Positions 43,450-55,551 of a stretch of DNA of 64,000 nucleotides are shown here, one piece after another. Both the position numbers and the translations under genes were made by a program. The DNA lies in the NCBI GenBank assembly GCA_037893225.1, contig JAZGUH010000145.1, positions 1,178,001 through 1,242,000 of the forward strand, read 5' to 3'. Origin of the DNA: Hippasteria phrygiana (Eukaryota > Echinodermata > Asteroidea > Valvatida > Goniasteridae). Within the stretch, counting starts at the first letter, position 1, and each line of letters begins with the position of its first letter. The notes beneath the pieces were generated by a model. The model ran no database searches. It was not told the DNA's origin and saw only the letters and a program-made list of their open reading frames with translations.

Positions 43450-46199
43450 TAGCTCCTATATTCTTAAAAAACCTCAGATCTTAACCAAACTTACCTTAAA
43501 CATAGACCCTAAGCTGAAATTGTATGTCGAAGAGTGACGTCATGATGACGTCATCACGTGTCACGTGACCATCTTAAAAGTGCGCTTTTCAAGGGCCCAT
43601 ATCTAGAGAACGGTAGGTCCGATTGCCTTCAAACCTGGTATGTTGGTATGGTAGCTCGTGTTATAGATGAAAATTAAGGTGACGTCATGATGACGTCATC
43701 ATACGATTTTACAGTAGTATTAAAGTTTTTGAACTTCAAAGTTTCTTAAAACCATATCTCACCAACAGAACATGCTAAATTCAAAATTCTTTTTGTAATA
43801 GCTTTGTTAGCTCCTATATTCTTTCACATACATTTGAAAAATGTGTGACGTCATCATGACGTCATCAAAAATGTGCTTTTTTGAAACACATATAAGGGTA
43901 CGTCCGATTGTCATACAAATTGGGGGGGGGGGTAAGTAGATAGTGCTACTAGCATGTAAAATCCGAGGTGGCGTCATGATGACGTCATCGGCTGATTTTC
44001 TGTGAATTTTTTAGTTCTATCCCAAATCCCATAGACTTTGTACACGAATTTTGTAAGTGGCACTTTGGTCACTAAACAACCTCGGATCTTAATCAGACTT
44101 AACACAAACATAGACCCTAAGCTGAAAATGTAAGCCGAAACGTGACGTCATGATGACGTCATCACGTGTCATGTGACGTCATCTTAAATGTGCATTTTTC
44201 AAGAGCCTATATCTAGAGAACGGTAGGTCCGATTGCCTTCAAACCTGGTATGTTGGTATGATAGCTCGTGTTATAGATGAAAATTAAGGTGACGTCATGA
44301 TGACGTCATCATACGATTTTACAGTAATATTAAAGTTTTTCAACTTCAAAGTTTCTTAAAGCCATATCTCACCAACAGAACATGCTAAATTCAAAATTCT
44401 TTTTGTAATAGCTTTGTTAGCTCCTATATTCTTTCACATACATTTGAAAAATGTGTGACGTCATCATGACGTCATCAAAAATGTGCATTTCTGAAACACA
44501 CATAAGGGTACGTCCGATCGTCATAAAAATTGGTGGGTAGGTAGATAGTGCCACTAGCATGCAAAATCCGAAGTGACGTCATGATGACGTCATCGGCTGA
44601 TTTTTTATGAATTTGTAAATGTTTCAAATTTCATTGTACTCTTAAAATTTTGCACTTCTTCAAATGCCATGAACTTCAAACTTGGCATATGCATTGACTA
44701 TCTACTCTAGATGGGTGCCGAATCATGACGTCATGATGACGTCATCACATGTCACGTGACGTCATCTTAAATTTGCATTTTTGAAGGCCCTATATCTATT
44801 TTTTGTCTGCTTCTTATTTTAGTTCTATCCCAAATCCCATAGACTTTGTGCATAGATTTTCTGATCGGCACTTTTGTCATCAAACAACATCGAATCTTAG
44901 TCAGAGTTAGCATAGGTATAGACCCTGATGCAAAGTCGTGCCGCGAAGAGTGACGTCATAATGACGTCTTCGTGTGGCATGTAACATGAACTTAAAGGTC
45001 AAGTTTGGAGTACGAAATGTTAATCATAAAATAATCTCAGATCTTAAACTTAGCAAAGACATAGACCTTCTGATACTTTATGTTAAATAAAAAAGAAAAA
45101 AAGGAAAAGCCATGCGTATGTTTACAACAGACGCACATTTTTTGGCGTTTCCGCTACAGCAGGAAAGCCTTTGTTTTTGTTCTGTTCGCGCGATTGTGTA
45201 GTTTAGTACACTTTCGCCCAGGCATGAACACAATCTACTTGAAAATTGTTCGTTTTGCCACATTCAGAACAAAGGGCCACGTCGAAGAACATCTGCAGGG
45301 GATTTTTGGAGTGAAATCGTTAGCTAAGAGGTAACAAAATACGTGATTGCGCAATACCCAGCTTTACACGGATATATAGCTGGTGGGAGAGTAGTTGACC
45401 GAGCCAAAACGTGACACAACGTAAGAAAATCGTATTTTCCGCCTTAAAAAACCTTTCCAAATCACAAAAGCACGTGTCATTGGGATTCAGAGAAGTCTAC
45501 TTTAGCAACAAAAAAAGGCTTTTGGAATAATCAAATACTCCAGAAGCTAACATGAACACAATTAATACAGAAATCCTAAACTATACAATACCCACTATTT
45601 TGGTTTCTTCTTAAACACGAATTTTGTCTGCGGCACTTTGGTCACTAAACAACATCAGATCTTAAGCAAACTTAACCCAAACATAGACCCTAATCTGAAA
45701 TTGTGTGCCGAAGAGTGATGTCACGATGACGTCATTATGTGTTACGTGATGTCATCTTAAAGGCTCATTTTTCAAGGGCCCATATCAAGAGAACCGTAAG
45801 TCCAATTGCATTCAAACCTGGTATGTTGGCTAAACAAGTACATGTTATAAATCAAAATTGAGGTGACGTCATAATGACGTCATCATCTGATTTTTATGGT
45901 AATTTCAAAATTTTAACGTTAAAGATTCTTAAAACCACATCTCATCAACAGAACATGTTCAATTCAAAATTCCTTTTGTAATAGCTTTGTTAGCTCGTAC
46001 ATTCTTTTATATAAATGCGAAAAATTACTCATAATGACGTCATTAAAGGCATGATTTCTTGAAAGACATAAGGATAGACTATGTCTAATCGTCACGAAAC
46101 TTGGTGGTTAGGTAGATTTGTCACTAGTTTACAAAATTCGAAGTGACATCATAAAAACATATGGAAAAGTCCTATGTTCTTAAAAACATAGACCTCTAG
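43450..46199 (+). repeat. CRE array, right arm, with segment F copy 2
   Basis: The segment starts inside an array unit. It holds CRE pairs near 43540, 43680, 43850, 43975 and 44145, the 808-bp satellite form, and segment F (44291-46199) in complete form with its CTAG terminus. An 84-codon ORF (45080-45334) recurs in the third copy at 57263-57517. Confidence 0.8.
46172..46199 (+). mobile_element. Helitron-like 3' terminus 6 (third hairpin type)
   Basis: CTATGT (46172-46177) pairs with ACATAG (46186-46191), followed by ACCT and CTAG (46196-46199), then T. The stem is short; GGAAAAG precedes it as in other termini. Confidence 0.5.
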
Positions 46200-49100
46200 T
46201 TTCTTTTTCTTCTTCTTCTTCTTTTAGTTCTGACCAAAATCCCATAGACTTTGTACACGAATTTTGTCGGCGGCACTTTAGGTCTTTAAAAAAGGCAGAA
46301 CCTAACCAAACTTACATCAAACATAGACCCTAAGCTGAAATTGTATGTCGTAGAGTGACGTCGTGATGACGTCATCACGTGATTTTTTATGAATTTTTGA
46401 ATTTTTAAAATCGTAACATTCTTTTAAATATATCTAGCGAACAAAACAAGATAATTTCAAAATTCTTTTTGTTATAGCTTTGGTATGTCTCAAAGATATG
46501 CCCTAAAAAGCGAAAATTGTGTGACGTCATGATGACGTCATCAAAAATTTGTTTTTTTTTAATCGCTTGTAAGGGTCAATCCGATTACAAAAATATATAC
46601 ATTGAATTTATCTGTACCTAATTCCAAAATTTCATGATCGTGGCTCACTCAAGTAAGAAATAACAGCAATTTCAAAATTTAGACCAAATTCAATATAACA
46701 CAAAGGAATTCTGGGAAGGGCAGATAACCATGGCTTAAAAGAGCATGCTGTTCATAAAAGGGGTTGATTTCTAGTCTTTTTTCAAGTCGCTGAATTCTTG
46801 AATTGTTAAAATCGTGTCACGTGTCACGTGACGTCATCCTAAATGTGCGTTTTTCAAGGGCCCATATTTAGAGAACGGTATATCCAATTTCCTTCAAACC
46901 TGGTATGTTGGTTGGCTAGCTCGTGTTATAGATGAAAATTGACGTGACGTCATGATGACGTCATCATACGATTTTATAGTAATTTTTAAGTTTTTGAACT
47001 TCAAAGTTTCTTAAAGCCATATCTCACCAACAGAACATGCTAAATTCAAAATTCTTTTTGTAATAGCTTTGTTAGCTCCTATATTCTTTCACATAAATGT
47101 GAAAAATGTGTGACGTCACCATGACGTCATCAAAAAGAGGCTTTTTTGAAACACATATAAGGGTCAGTCCGATCGTCATAAAAATTAGTGGGTAGGTAGA
47201 TAGTACTACTAGCATGTAAAATCCGAGGTGACGTCATGATGACGTCATCGGCTGATTTTCTGTGATTTTTTTTAGTTCTATCCCAAATCCCATAGACTTT
47301 GTACACGAATTTTGTAAGTGGCACTTTGGTCACTAAACAACCTCAAATCTTAATCAGACTTAACACAAACATAGACCCTAAGCTGAAATTGTATGTCGTA
47401 GAGTGACGTCATGATGACGTCATCACGTGTCACGTGACGTCATCTTAAAGGTGCAGTATTCAAGGGCCCCTGTCTAGAGAACGGTATATCCAATTTCCTT
47501 CAAACCTGGTATGTTGGTAGGCTAGCTCGTGTTATAGATGAAAATTGACATGACGTCATGATGACGTCATCATACGATTTTATAGTAATTTTTAAGTTTT
47601 TGAACTTCAAAGTTTCTTAAAGCCATATCTCACCAACAGAACATGCTAAATTCAAAATTCTTTTTGTAATAGCTTTGTTAGCTCCTATATTCTTTCACAT
47701 ACATTTGAAAAATGTGTGACGTCATCATGACGTCATCAAAAATGTGCATTTCTGAAACACACATAAGGATACGTCCGATCGTCATAAAAATTGGTGGGTA
47801 GGTAGATAGTGCTACTAGCATGTAAAATCCGAGGTGACGTCATGATGATGTCATCGGCTGATTTTCTGTGAATTGTTTAGTTCTATCCCAAATCCCATAG
47901 ACTTTGTACACGAATTTTGTAAGTGGCACTTTGGTCACTAAACAACCTCGGATCTTAATTAAACTTAACACAAACATAGACCCTGAGCTGAAAATGTAAG
48001 CCGAAACGTGACGTCATGATGACGTCATCACGTGTCATGTGACGTCATCTTAAATGTGCGTTTTCCAAGGGCCCATATCTAGAGAACGGTAGGTCCGATT
48101 TCCTTCAAACCTGATATGTTGGTAGGCTAGCTCGTGTTATAGATAAAATTTGAGGTGACGTCAAGATGACGTCATCATATGATTTTATATTAATTTTTAA
48201 GTTTTTCAACTTCAAAGTTTCTTAAAGCCATATCTCACCAACAGAACATGCTAAATTCAAAATTCTTTTTGTAATAGCTTTGTTAGCTCCTATATTCTTT
48301 CACATAAGTTTTAAAAATGTGTGACGTCATCATGACGTCATCACAAATGTGCTTTTTTGAAACACATATAAGGGTACGTCCGATCGTCATACAAATTGGT
48401 GGGTAGGTAGATAGTGCCACTAGCATGTAAAATCCAAAGTGACGTCATGATGACGTCATCGTGTGTCATGTAACATGAACTTAAAGGTCAAGTATGGAGT
48501 ACGAAATGTGAATCATAAAATAATCTCAGATCTTAAACATAGCAAAGACATAGACCTTCTGATAATTTATGTTAAAGAAAAAAAGAAAACGGAAAAGCCA
48601 TGCGTATGTTTACAACAGACGCAAAATTTTCGGCTTTTCCGCTACAGCAGCAAAGCCTTGGTTTTTGTTCTGTTCGCGCGATTGTGTAGTTTAGTACACT
48701 TTCGCCCAGGCATGAACACAATCTACTTGAAAATTGTTCGTTTTGCCACATTCAGAACAAAGGGCCACGTCCAAGAACATCTCCAGGTTTTTTTTTGAAT
48801 GAAATCGTTAGCTCAGAGGTCAAAAACACATGATTGCACAATACCCAGCTTCACACGGATATATAACTGGTGGGAGAGTAGGAGCTGGTTCGAAATTGAC
48901 CGAGCCAAAACATGACACAACGGGTGGAAAATCATATTTTCCGCCTTAAAAAACCTTTCCAAATCACAAAAGGACGTGTCATTGGGATTCAGAGAAGTCT
49001 ACTTTAGTGACAAAAAAGGCTTTTGGAATAATCAAATACTCCAGGAGCTAACATGAACACAATTAATACACAAATCCTAAACTACACAATACCCACTTTT

Positions 49101-49705
49101 TTGGTTTCTTCTTAAACACGAATTTTGTCTACGGCACTTTAGTCACTAAACAACATCAGATCTTATTCAAACTTAATACAAACATAGACCCTAATCTGAA
49201 ATTGTGTGCCGAAAAGTGACATCATGATGACGTCATTATGTGTCACGTGATGTCATCTTAAAGGCGCATTTTTCAAGGCCCATATCAAGAGAACCGTTAG
49301 TCCAATTGCATTCAAACCTGGTATGTTGCTAGACAAGTACGTTATAAATAAAAATTGAGGTGACGTCATAATGACGTCATCATATGATTTTTATAGTAAT
49401 TTCAAAGTTTTAACATTAAAGATTCTTAAAACCATATCTCATCAACAGAACATATGTTAAATTCAAAATTCTTTTTGTAATAGCTTTGTTAGCTCGTACA
49501 TTCTTTTATATCAATGCGAAAAATTTCTGAGGTCATAATGACGTCATCAAAGGCATGATTTCTTGAAAGACATATAAGGGTAGACCATGTCTAATCGTCA
49601 TGAAACTTGGTGGTTAGGTAGATTTGTCACTAGTTTACAAAATTCGAAATAACATCATAAAAACATATGGAAAAGCCCTATGTTCTTAAAAACATAGACC
49701 TCTAG
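46200..49705 (+). repeat. CRE-array unit with 604-bp repeats
   Basis: The unit begins with a TTC microsatellite and the common start. It has a J module ending near 46791, 605-bp satellite units (CRE pairs at 46945, 47551 and 48156), and a fourth, more diverged relative of segment F (48450-49705), ending at a CTAG. Confidence 0.8.
49678..49705 (+). mobile_element. Helitron-like 3' terminus 7
   Basis: CTATGT at 49678-49683 pairs with ACATAG at 49692-49697; CTAG is at 49702-49705, followed by T6 and one copy of the hairpin minisatellite. Confidence 0.5.
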
Positions 49706-49711
49706 TTTTTT

Positions 49712-49742
49712 GGCTTTTCCGACAGAGTCAGTCGGAAAAGGC
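49712..49742 (+). repeat. Hairpin minisatellite, single copy
   Basis: The stem CTTTTCCGAC / GTCGGAAAAG surrounds the loop AGAGTCA. The loop is longer than in other copies while the stem is intact. Confidence 0.8.
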
Positions 49743-50358
49743 CTTGTTTTTGTTCTGATTTTTTTTTTCTTCCTTCTTCTTCTTCTTCTTTTAGTTCTGA
49801 CCAAAAGCCCATAGACTTTGTACACGAATTTTGTCCGCGGCACTTTAGGTCTTAAAAAACCTCAGATCTTAACCAAACTTACCTCAAACATAGACCCTAA
49901 GCTGAAATTGTATGTCGAAGAGTGACGTCATGATGACGTCATCAAGTGATTTGTTATGAATTTTTGAATTTTAAAAATCGTAACATTCTTTTCAATATAT
50001 CTAGCGAACAAAACAAGATATTTTCAAAATTCTTTTTGTTATAGCTTTGGTATGTCTCAAAGATATGTCTTAAAAGGGAAAAATTGTGTGACGTCATGAT
50101 GACGTTATCAAAATTTTTTTTTTTTTTAAACGCATGCCAGGGTCGGTCCGATTATAAAAATGTATACATTGAATTTTTCTCTCCCTAATTCCAAAATTTC
50201 ATGATCGTGGCTCACTCAAGTAAGAAATAACAGCCATTTGAATATTTAGACCAAATTCAATATAACACAAAGGAATTCTGGGAAGGGCAGAAAACCATGG
50301 ATTAAATGTACATGCTGTTTATAAAAAGGGTTGATTTATAGTCTTTTTCAAGTCGCTA
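49743..50358 (+). repeat. CRE unit leading into unit A copy 2
   Basis: T run, TTC microsatellite, common start, CRE pairs near 49922 and 50090, then module J. The stretch is nearly the same as 60880-61180 plus 61690-61832 before unit A copy 3. Confidence 0.75.
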
Positions 50359-53300
50359 ATCACAGGTAGCTGTGGAAATAGGTATCCGAAACCGTGCGTA
50401 ACGTTTCGCTAACTTACTAATCATGCAGAATCAAGCCTAACAAAGTACGTACATACGTTGCAGATGCCAAATTTCCACACACATATAGTCTACAACAAAA
50501 TCTATCCGTACATGCGAGATTCGCCGTTTAGAGCTGGAAGGACTTACATTGGGTTCACAGCGATTTTTGTTTGGAGCGCCGATATCTTCCGTTTCCCTGA
50601 ATATATCAACCAAACACTCACCCAAAATGCAGAGTTGTCATTCATGCAGCGACTGATCCCCTCAAAATGAGAATACGATCAAGTTAAACCCGAAAAAACA
50701 TTTTTCGTGCAACCCGGAGCATGCACAAACGAGCTGTGCATATATTATAGTAGTGGATTCTTAAACATGACATGGATACATGTTTGCATATATCGGCCAG
50801 CGGCACTGCGCGCGCCTCGGGGCTCAACGGGTGCCTCTTGGAGTTGGACGTGAAATTCGACTTTTCGTCCGGCTCGTATTTGAACCTTAGTGTCTGCACC
50901 TTAATCCTCGAACTCTACTTGTATCTCAAGTGACGTATCTATCATTTTTGAGGCCGTTGTAAGGGTGAAACCGGATGCTTTTGATGAAACTTCAGATACA
51001 TTTTCAGAAAAACCACACGATCACTGCAGACGACCTTAGACGCTATACTATCGGCAGATCATGTCCAAACGTTTAAAAAGGCGATAGAGGGTCCAATCAT
51101 GGAGAAAGTTCAGTAGGACAGCAACATGTTTCAATTTGGTGGTCCAGATATTCAGGTAAGCATGTCGAAAATTGTGAGATTTTACTTTAATATTCCGCAC
51201 CAGCATGGTTCAGAAGCAGCGAAATCTTGGAAAATAACCAACCCTGCTTGTCTAAATATGTGGCACTACGTGTTATTTTTAAAGATTTATCTCCTAAATA
51301 TTTGTGGAATATGAGATAGAAATTTACATAGTACAAAATATATATATGAACACTCTACATGTACATTACTAAAAGAAATTTGTGACCATACACTGCCAAT
51401 AATACATGTAGGCCTAAAGTCAAAACAAATTAACATGTTTTTCCTCTATTTAGCAGTGCAAATTCTCCAACAAAAGCCTCAAATTTATGTGATTACACAA
51501 TTCTGAACATGAATGATTGCAGATAAATGCTTTGACATGTTGGACAGACATTTTCAACACAACTTGAAAAAGTTGTTGTTGGGGAGTGAGTTATGCCCCT
51601 ATACTAGTCTTGTCTCAGAAAAGTTACAACCCAGTCTGCAAGTATAGGGCCTACATGTAGTACATCTGTACAAATTATAAACCCAACCAGCTAGTCAGAA
51701 ACAGCGAAATCTTGGAAATTAACCAACCCTGCTTGTCTAAATATGTGCCACAACCTGTTACTTCAAGATTTATCTCCTAAATATTTGTGGAAAATAAGAC
51801 ACAAATTTACTGTACATGTATGTGAACACTGTAGTGAAAATTCCCCAACAAAATTACAAAATTCTGAGGAGAGATTTTACTTTAATACCCCTACCAGCAT
51901 GGGTCAGAAACACAGAAATCTTGGGAAATAACCAACCCTGTTTGTCTAAGTATGTGGCACAACTTATTTCAAGATTTATTTCCTAAAGATTTGTGGAAAA
52001 TGAGACAGAAATTTACATATGTACATGTACATGTATGTAAACACTGTATACATGTACATTAATTTCTGACCAGACACTGCCAAAAATAATTAGGCTATGT
52101 ATAGTGAACACAAACTGTTTTCCTCTATTTAGCAGTGAAAATTCCCCAACAAAAGCCTCCAACTAAAGGTTGTGCCATATGATGACACGATTATGAAGAG
52201 AGATTTTACTTTCAAACCCCCACCAACTGAATAAACTGAAGAGTTTGATGTCTAAAATACAAACATTGTCACGTATAATACTGCAATATTTTGGCAATGC
52301 ATGTTGCATATGCATTTTCAACGCAACTTTAAAAAGTTGTTTTCGGGGAGTGAGATATGCCCCTACTTGTCTCAGAGAAGATAATTATTATTATTATACA
52401 CAGCCTAGTCTGGAAGTTGGGCCTGGGGGCATGCATGTATCTGTACAAATTATAAACCCAACCAGCTCACCCTGAATCCCAGATAAAAAACCCAAAACAC
52501 AACACATGAATAAAATATAGAAATACACAGGGGACAATTTTTATTGTTCCTTATTTCAGATTTGATGACAGCATGTACATTTGTCAGTGAAGATGGCAGT
52601 GGATCAAACAGAATTGAGCTGCAGTACCTAACTTTTGCCATATCTTAAGAACTTTATTCAACACTTTCTTTAATAAACCACCTTTTGTGTACTTACAGAC
52701 AGCAATATTGAACAAATGGAAGTCAGACTTTTGCAATTGAAATTTACAGTGATATGGTACAAATAAGCGATGGGTTTCACATGTAACATTGACACCAGTG
52801 TCTATGTTACATGTAAAATCCACAAAAATTCATATTTTATGCCTCATATTTACTGAAGAGGTCTGATTTTCATATCTTTTCATTAGAGATGTATATCCTT
52901 AACTAGTTCATAAAATGTTCAAGGCAAATCAATGGAAATATGTCAGAAAATGTGTTTTTGTTTCACATGTAACACGAACACCATATATTTTTCATTTACG
53001 GAATGACCCATCAGCCTATATCTACCAGCTTTCTTAGAAGAGTCGCAAGTTTTATACCATAATAAGACCTACTTATAAGTTTATAAAATTAGTAACAATT
53101 AGACAAATTAATAAAAGCAGAGAGAATATAATGACATTTTAAGGTACTGGTTTCACGTGTAACAGGACACCAAATTTGGAGGAATGTCACACATTTTGAC
53201 AATATATCTTCATCGAGTGTGAAAAACAATCCAAAGAATCCTGTATTTGACTTGTGAAACTACTAATTGCAAGTGTGCATGAACAACGTATCCAGATCAG

Positions 53301-54600
53301 GGAAAACTGATAAAGGTAGAAAATATATATTTTAGGGTTTAAACATTGCCCTTTTTGGCAAAATGTCACACTTTATGTACCCAACTTCATGGAATGAACC
53401 ACATACATGTAGGTTTAACTCAATACACGTAAGCTCAATGTAATGTGGGCACATAAACATGATATAATTGAAAACAAGATTAGAGATGGTAGCTGAATAT
53501 TAAACCTAATCATGTAAATGATATCTTAACCATAAAAGTCCTCAATTCTCAGTAGATGATTTTCACACACCCTAGGAGATTATTAGGGTAAAGGTTTGTA
53601 TGCAATCTGTTTAGACTATAAGAAAATAAACTTTAAAAGAAAACAAAGCAGACTGTACATACCTACATGTTGATATTTAATGGTGGCCGCATTGAATAGT
53701 TTTATTCCACCATGATTGTTTGCAGGGGGGGGGGGGGGGGGTCCTGTTATCAACTTGGATGAGAAATGTGCAGTATGGTGATGATGCTGTAACTTATAAT
53801 ACCACAGAGATTTTAAGACAAACAATTCTTTTAAATATTATATTACTGAAAAGAGTAAATAGAATTAGAAATAGAATGAGAGCCAATAGTAGTCATGTTA
53901 GGTTAACCCTATTGTGGATTTTTATTGATTCAATTTTTTGGTAATTTTGGAGGACAATTTCAGTTAAAAGTTGTGACCATTATTGCTAAATTGCTAATTT
54001 TATAATTGAAAATTTGAGCCTAATTTATTTCTGATCAATTTGTTATAAATATAAAAATAATGTTATGAGTCATTTAAAATAGTAACAATAAACAAACACC
54101 AATTATTATAGAAAATTAAATGATCAAAACTAAATAAAAACAAATTAAAGTCAGTCGCAGCACTGACAGAAAATTGGGCATTGCAAATAGCGTCGCCAAT
54201 GCCGGTTCGCGTGAATCTCTCTACTGACGTGCTAGCTCCATGTGTCTGCTGCATGTGATTTAGCCATTTACTATCTTTCTTCTTTCTATCTTTTTTCTGT
54301 CTTCTTTGCTGATGGTAGCTGTTAGTGCCACAGCCATTATGTACATCTTATAATATATCATCTTATCTTGTTTTTGTTATTAAAGTGGGTGGATCGGATG
54401 GCTGTAATGGGAGGAGGGCATTATTAATTAACACTTATTTTCAAAAGCTAACAAATGGTTAGCCCCATCAGGGGTTCATCAGTACCATAATACCAAACAA
54501 CTTTTCTCTGCAAAATGATATTAAATGTCATGGAAATTTAGTCTTGGAAAGTCATGGAAAGGTCATGGAATTTGATTTTCAGATTTCTGTGGGAACCCTG
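50359..54600 (+). repeat. Unit A copy 2
   Basis: Near-identical to 121-4275, including the internal 150-bp motifs, a poly-G tract of 17 (53725-53741), and the hAT-like end. Small insertions and deletions change the short ORFs between copies, which argues against coding function. Confidence 0.85.
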
Positions 54601-55282
54601 ACTTGACTTTCAATGATGGTCATCACATGTCACGTGACGCCATCTTAAAGAGGCATTTTTCGAAGCCATATATCTATGGAAGTACAAGTCCGATTAAGTT
54701 GATACGTGGTATCTAGATAGGCCAGCATGTGTTACAGATGGAAATTGATGTGACGTCATGATTACGTCATCATACGATTTTATAGTATTCTTTTAGTTTT
54801 TGAACCTTTTAAAGTCATATCTCATCAACGGTACATACTAATTTCGAAAAAAAAATTATTAGGTCCGTTAGGTCATAGATACTTACATATAAATGCGAAA
54901 AATGGGTGCCGTCATGATGACGTCATCAAAAATGTGCTTTTTTTTAAAGCACGTATAAGGGTAGGTTTGATCGTCATGAAAATTGGTGGGCCAGTTGGTA
55001 TTGTCATAGCATGTAAAATTCGAAATGCCGTCATGATCACGTCATTGGCTGATTTTTTGTGAATCTTTAAATGTTTCACATTTCATTGTAGGCCTACTCT
55101 CCAATTCTATATTGTCATTGATCAAATTGACTCCAATCTTGACACAGGCCAAGACCACGTTGCAAATTTGCTTTGAGAAGTGCTGGCGTTATAACGTCAT
55201 CATGGATCACGCAGCATGAACTTAAAGGTCGAGTTTGAAGACAAGACCCTTAACAACTTTTATGCTGAAAAAAAATTTAATT
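54601..55282 (+). repeat. CRE sequence after unit A copy 2
   Basis: Equivalent to 4276-4990. It ends at a TATGCTGAAAAAAAATTTAA stretch and runs straight into the hairpin minisatellite; the terminal CTAG hairpin found in copy 1 is absent. Confidence 0.75.
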
Positions 55283-55551
55283 GGCTTTTCCGAAATCCTT
55301 CGGAAAAGGCTTTGTTTTTGTTCTGATTTTTTTTTTGGCTTTTCCGAAATCCTTCGGAAAAGGCTTTGTTTTTGTTCTGATTTTTTTTTTTTTGGCTTTT
55401 CCGACAACCAGTCGGAAAAGGCTTTGTTTTTGTTCTGATTTTTTTTTTTTTTTTTTTTCCTTTTTTTTTTGGCTTTTCCGAAAATTTTTCGGAAAAGGCT
55501 TTGTTTTTGTTCTGATTTTTTTGGCTTTTCCGAAAATTTTTCGGAAAAGGC
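55283..55551 (+). repeat. Hairpin minisatellite, five copies
   Basis: Units start at 55283, 55337, 55394, 55471 and 55523. Stems are GAA/TTC in the first two, GAC/GTC with loop AACCA in the third, and GAAAA/TTTTC in the last two, so arms change together. A T run separates units. The resulting K- and R-rich or F-rich ORFs (55260-55655) are shadows. Confidence 0.85.
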
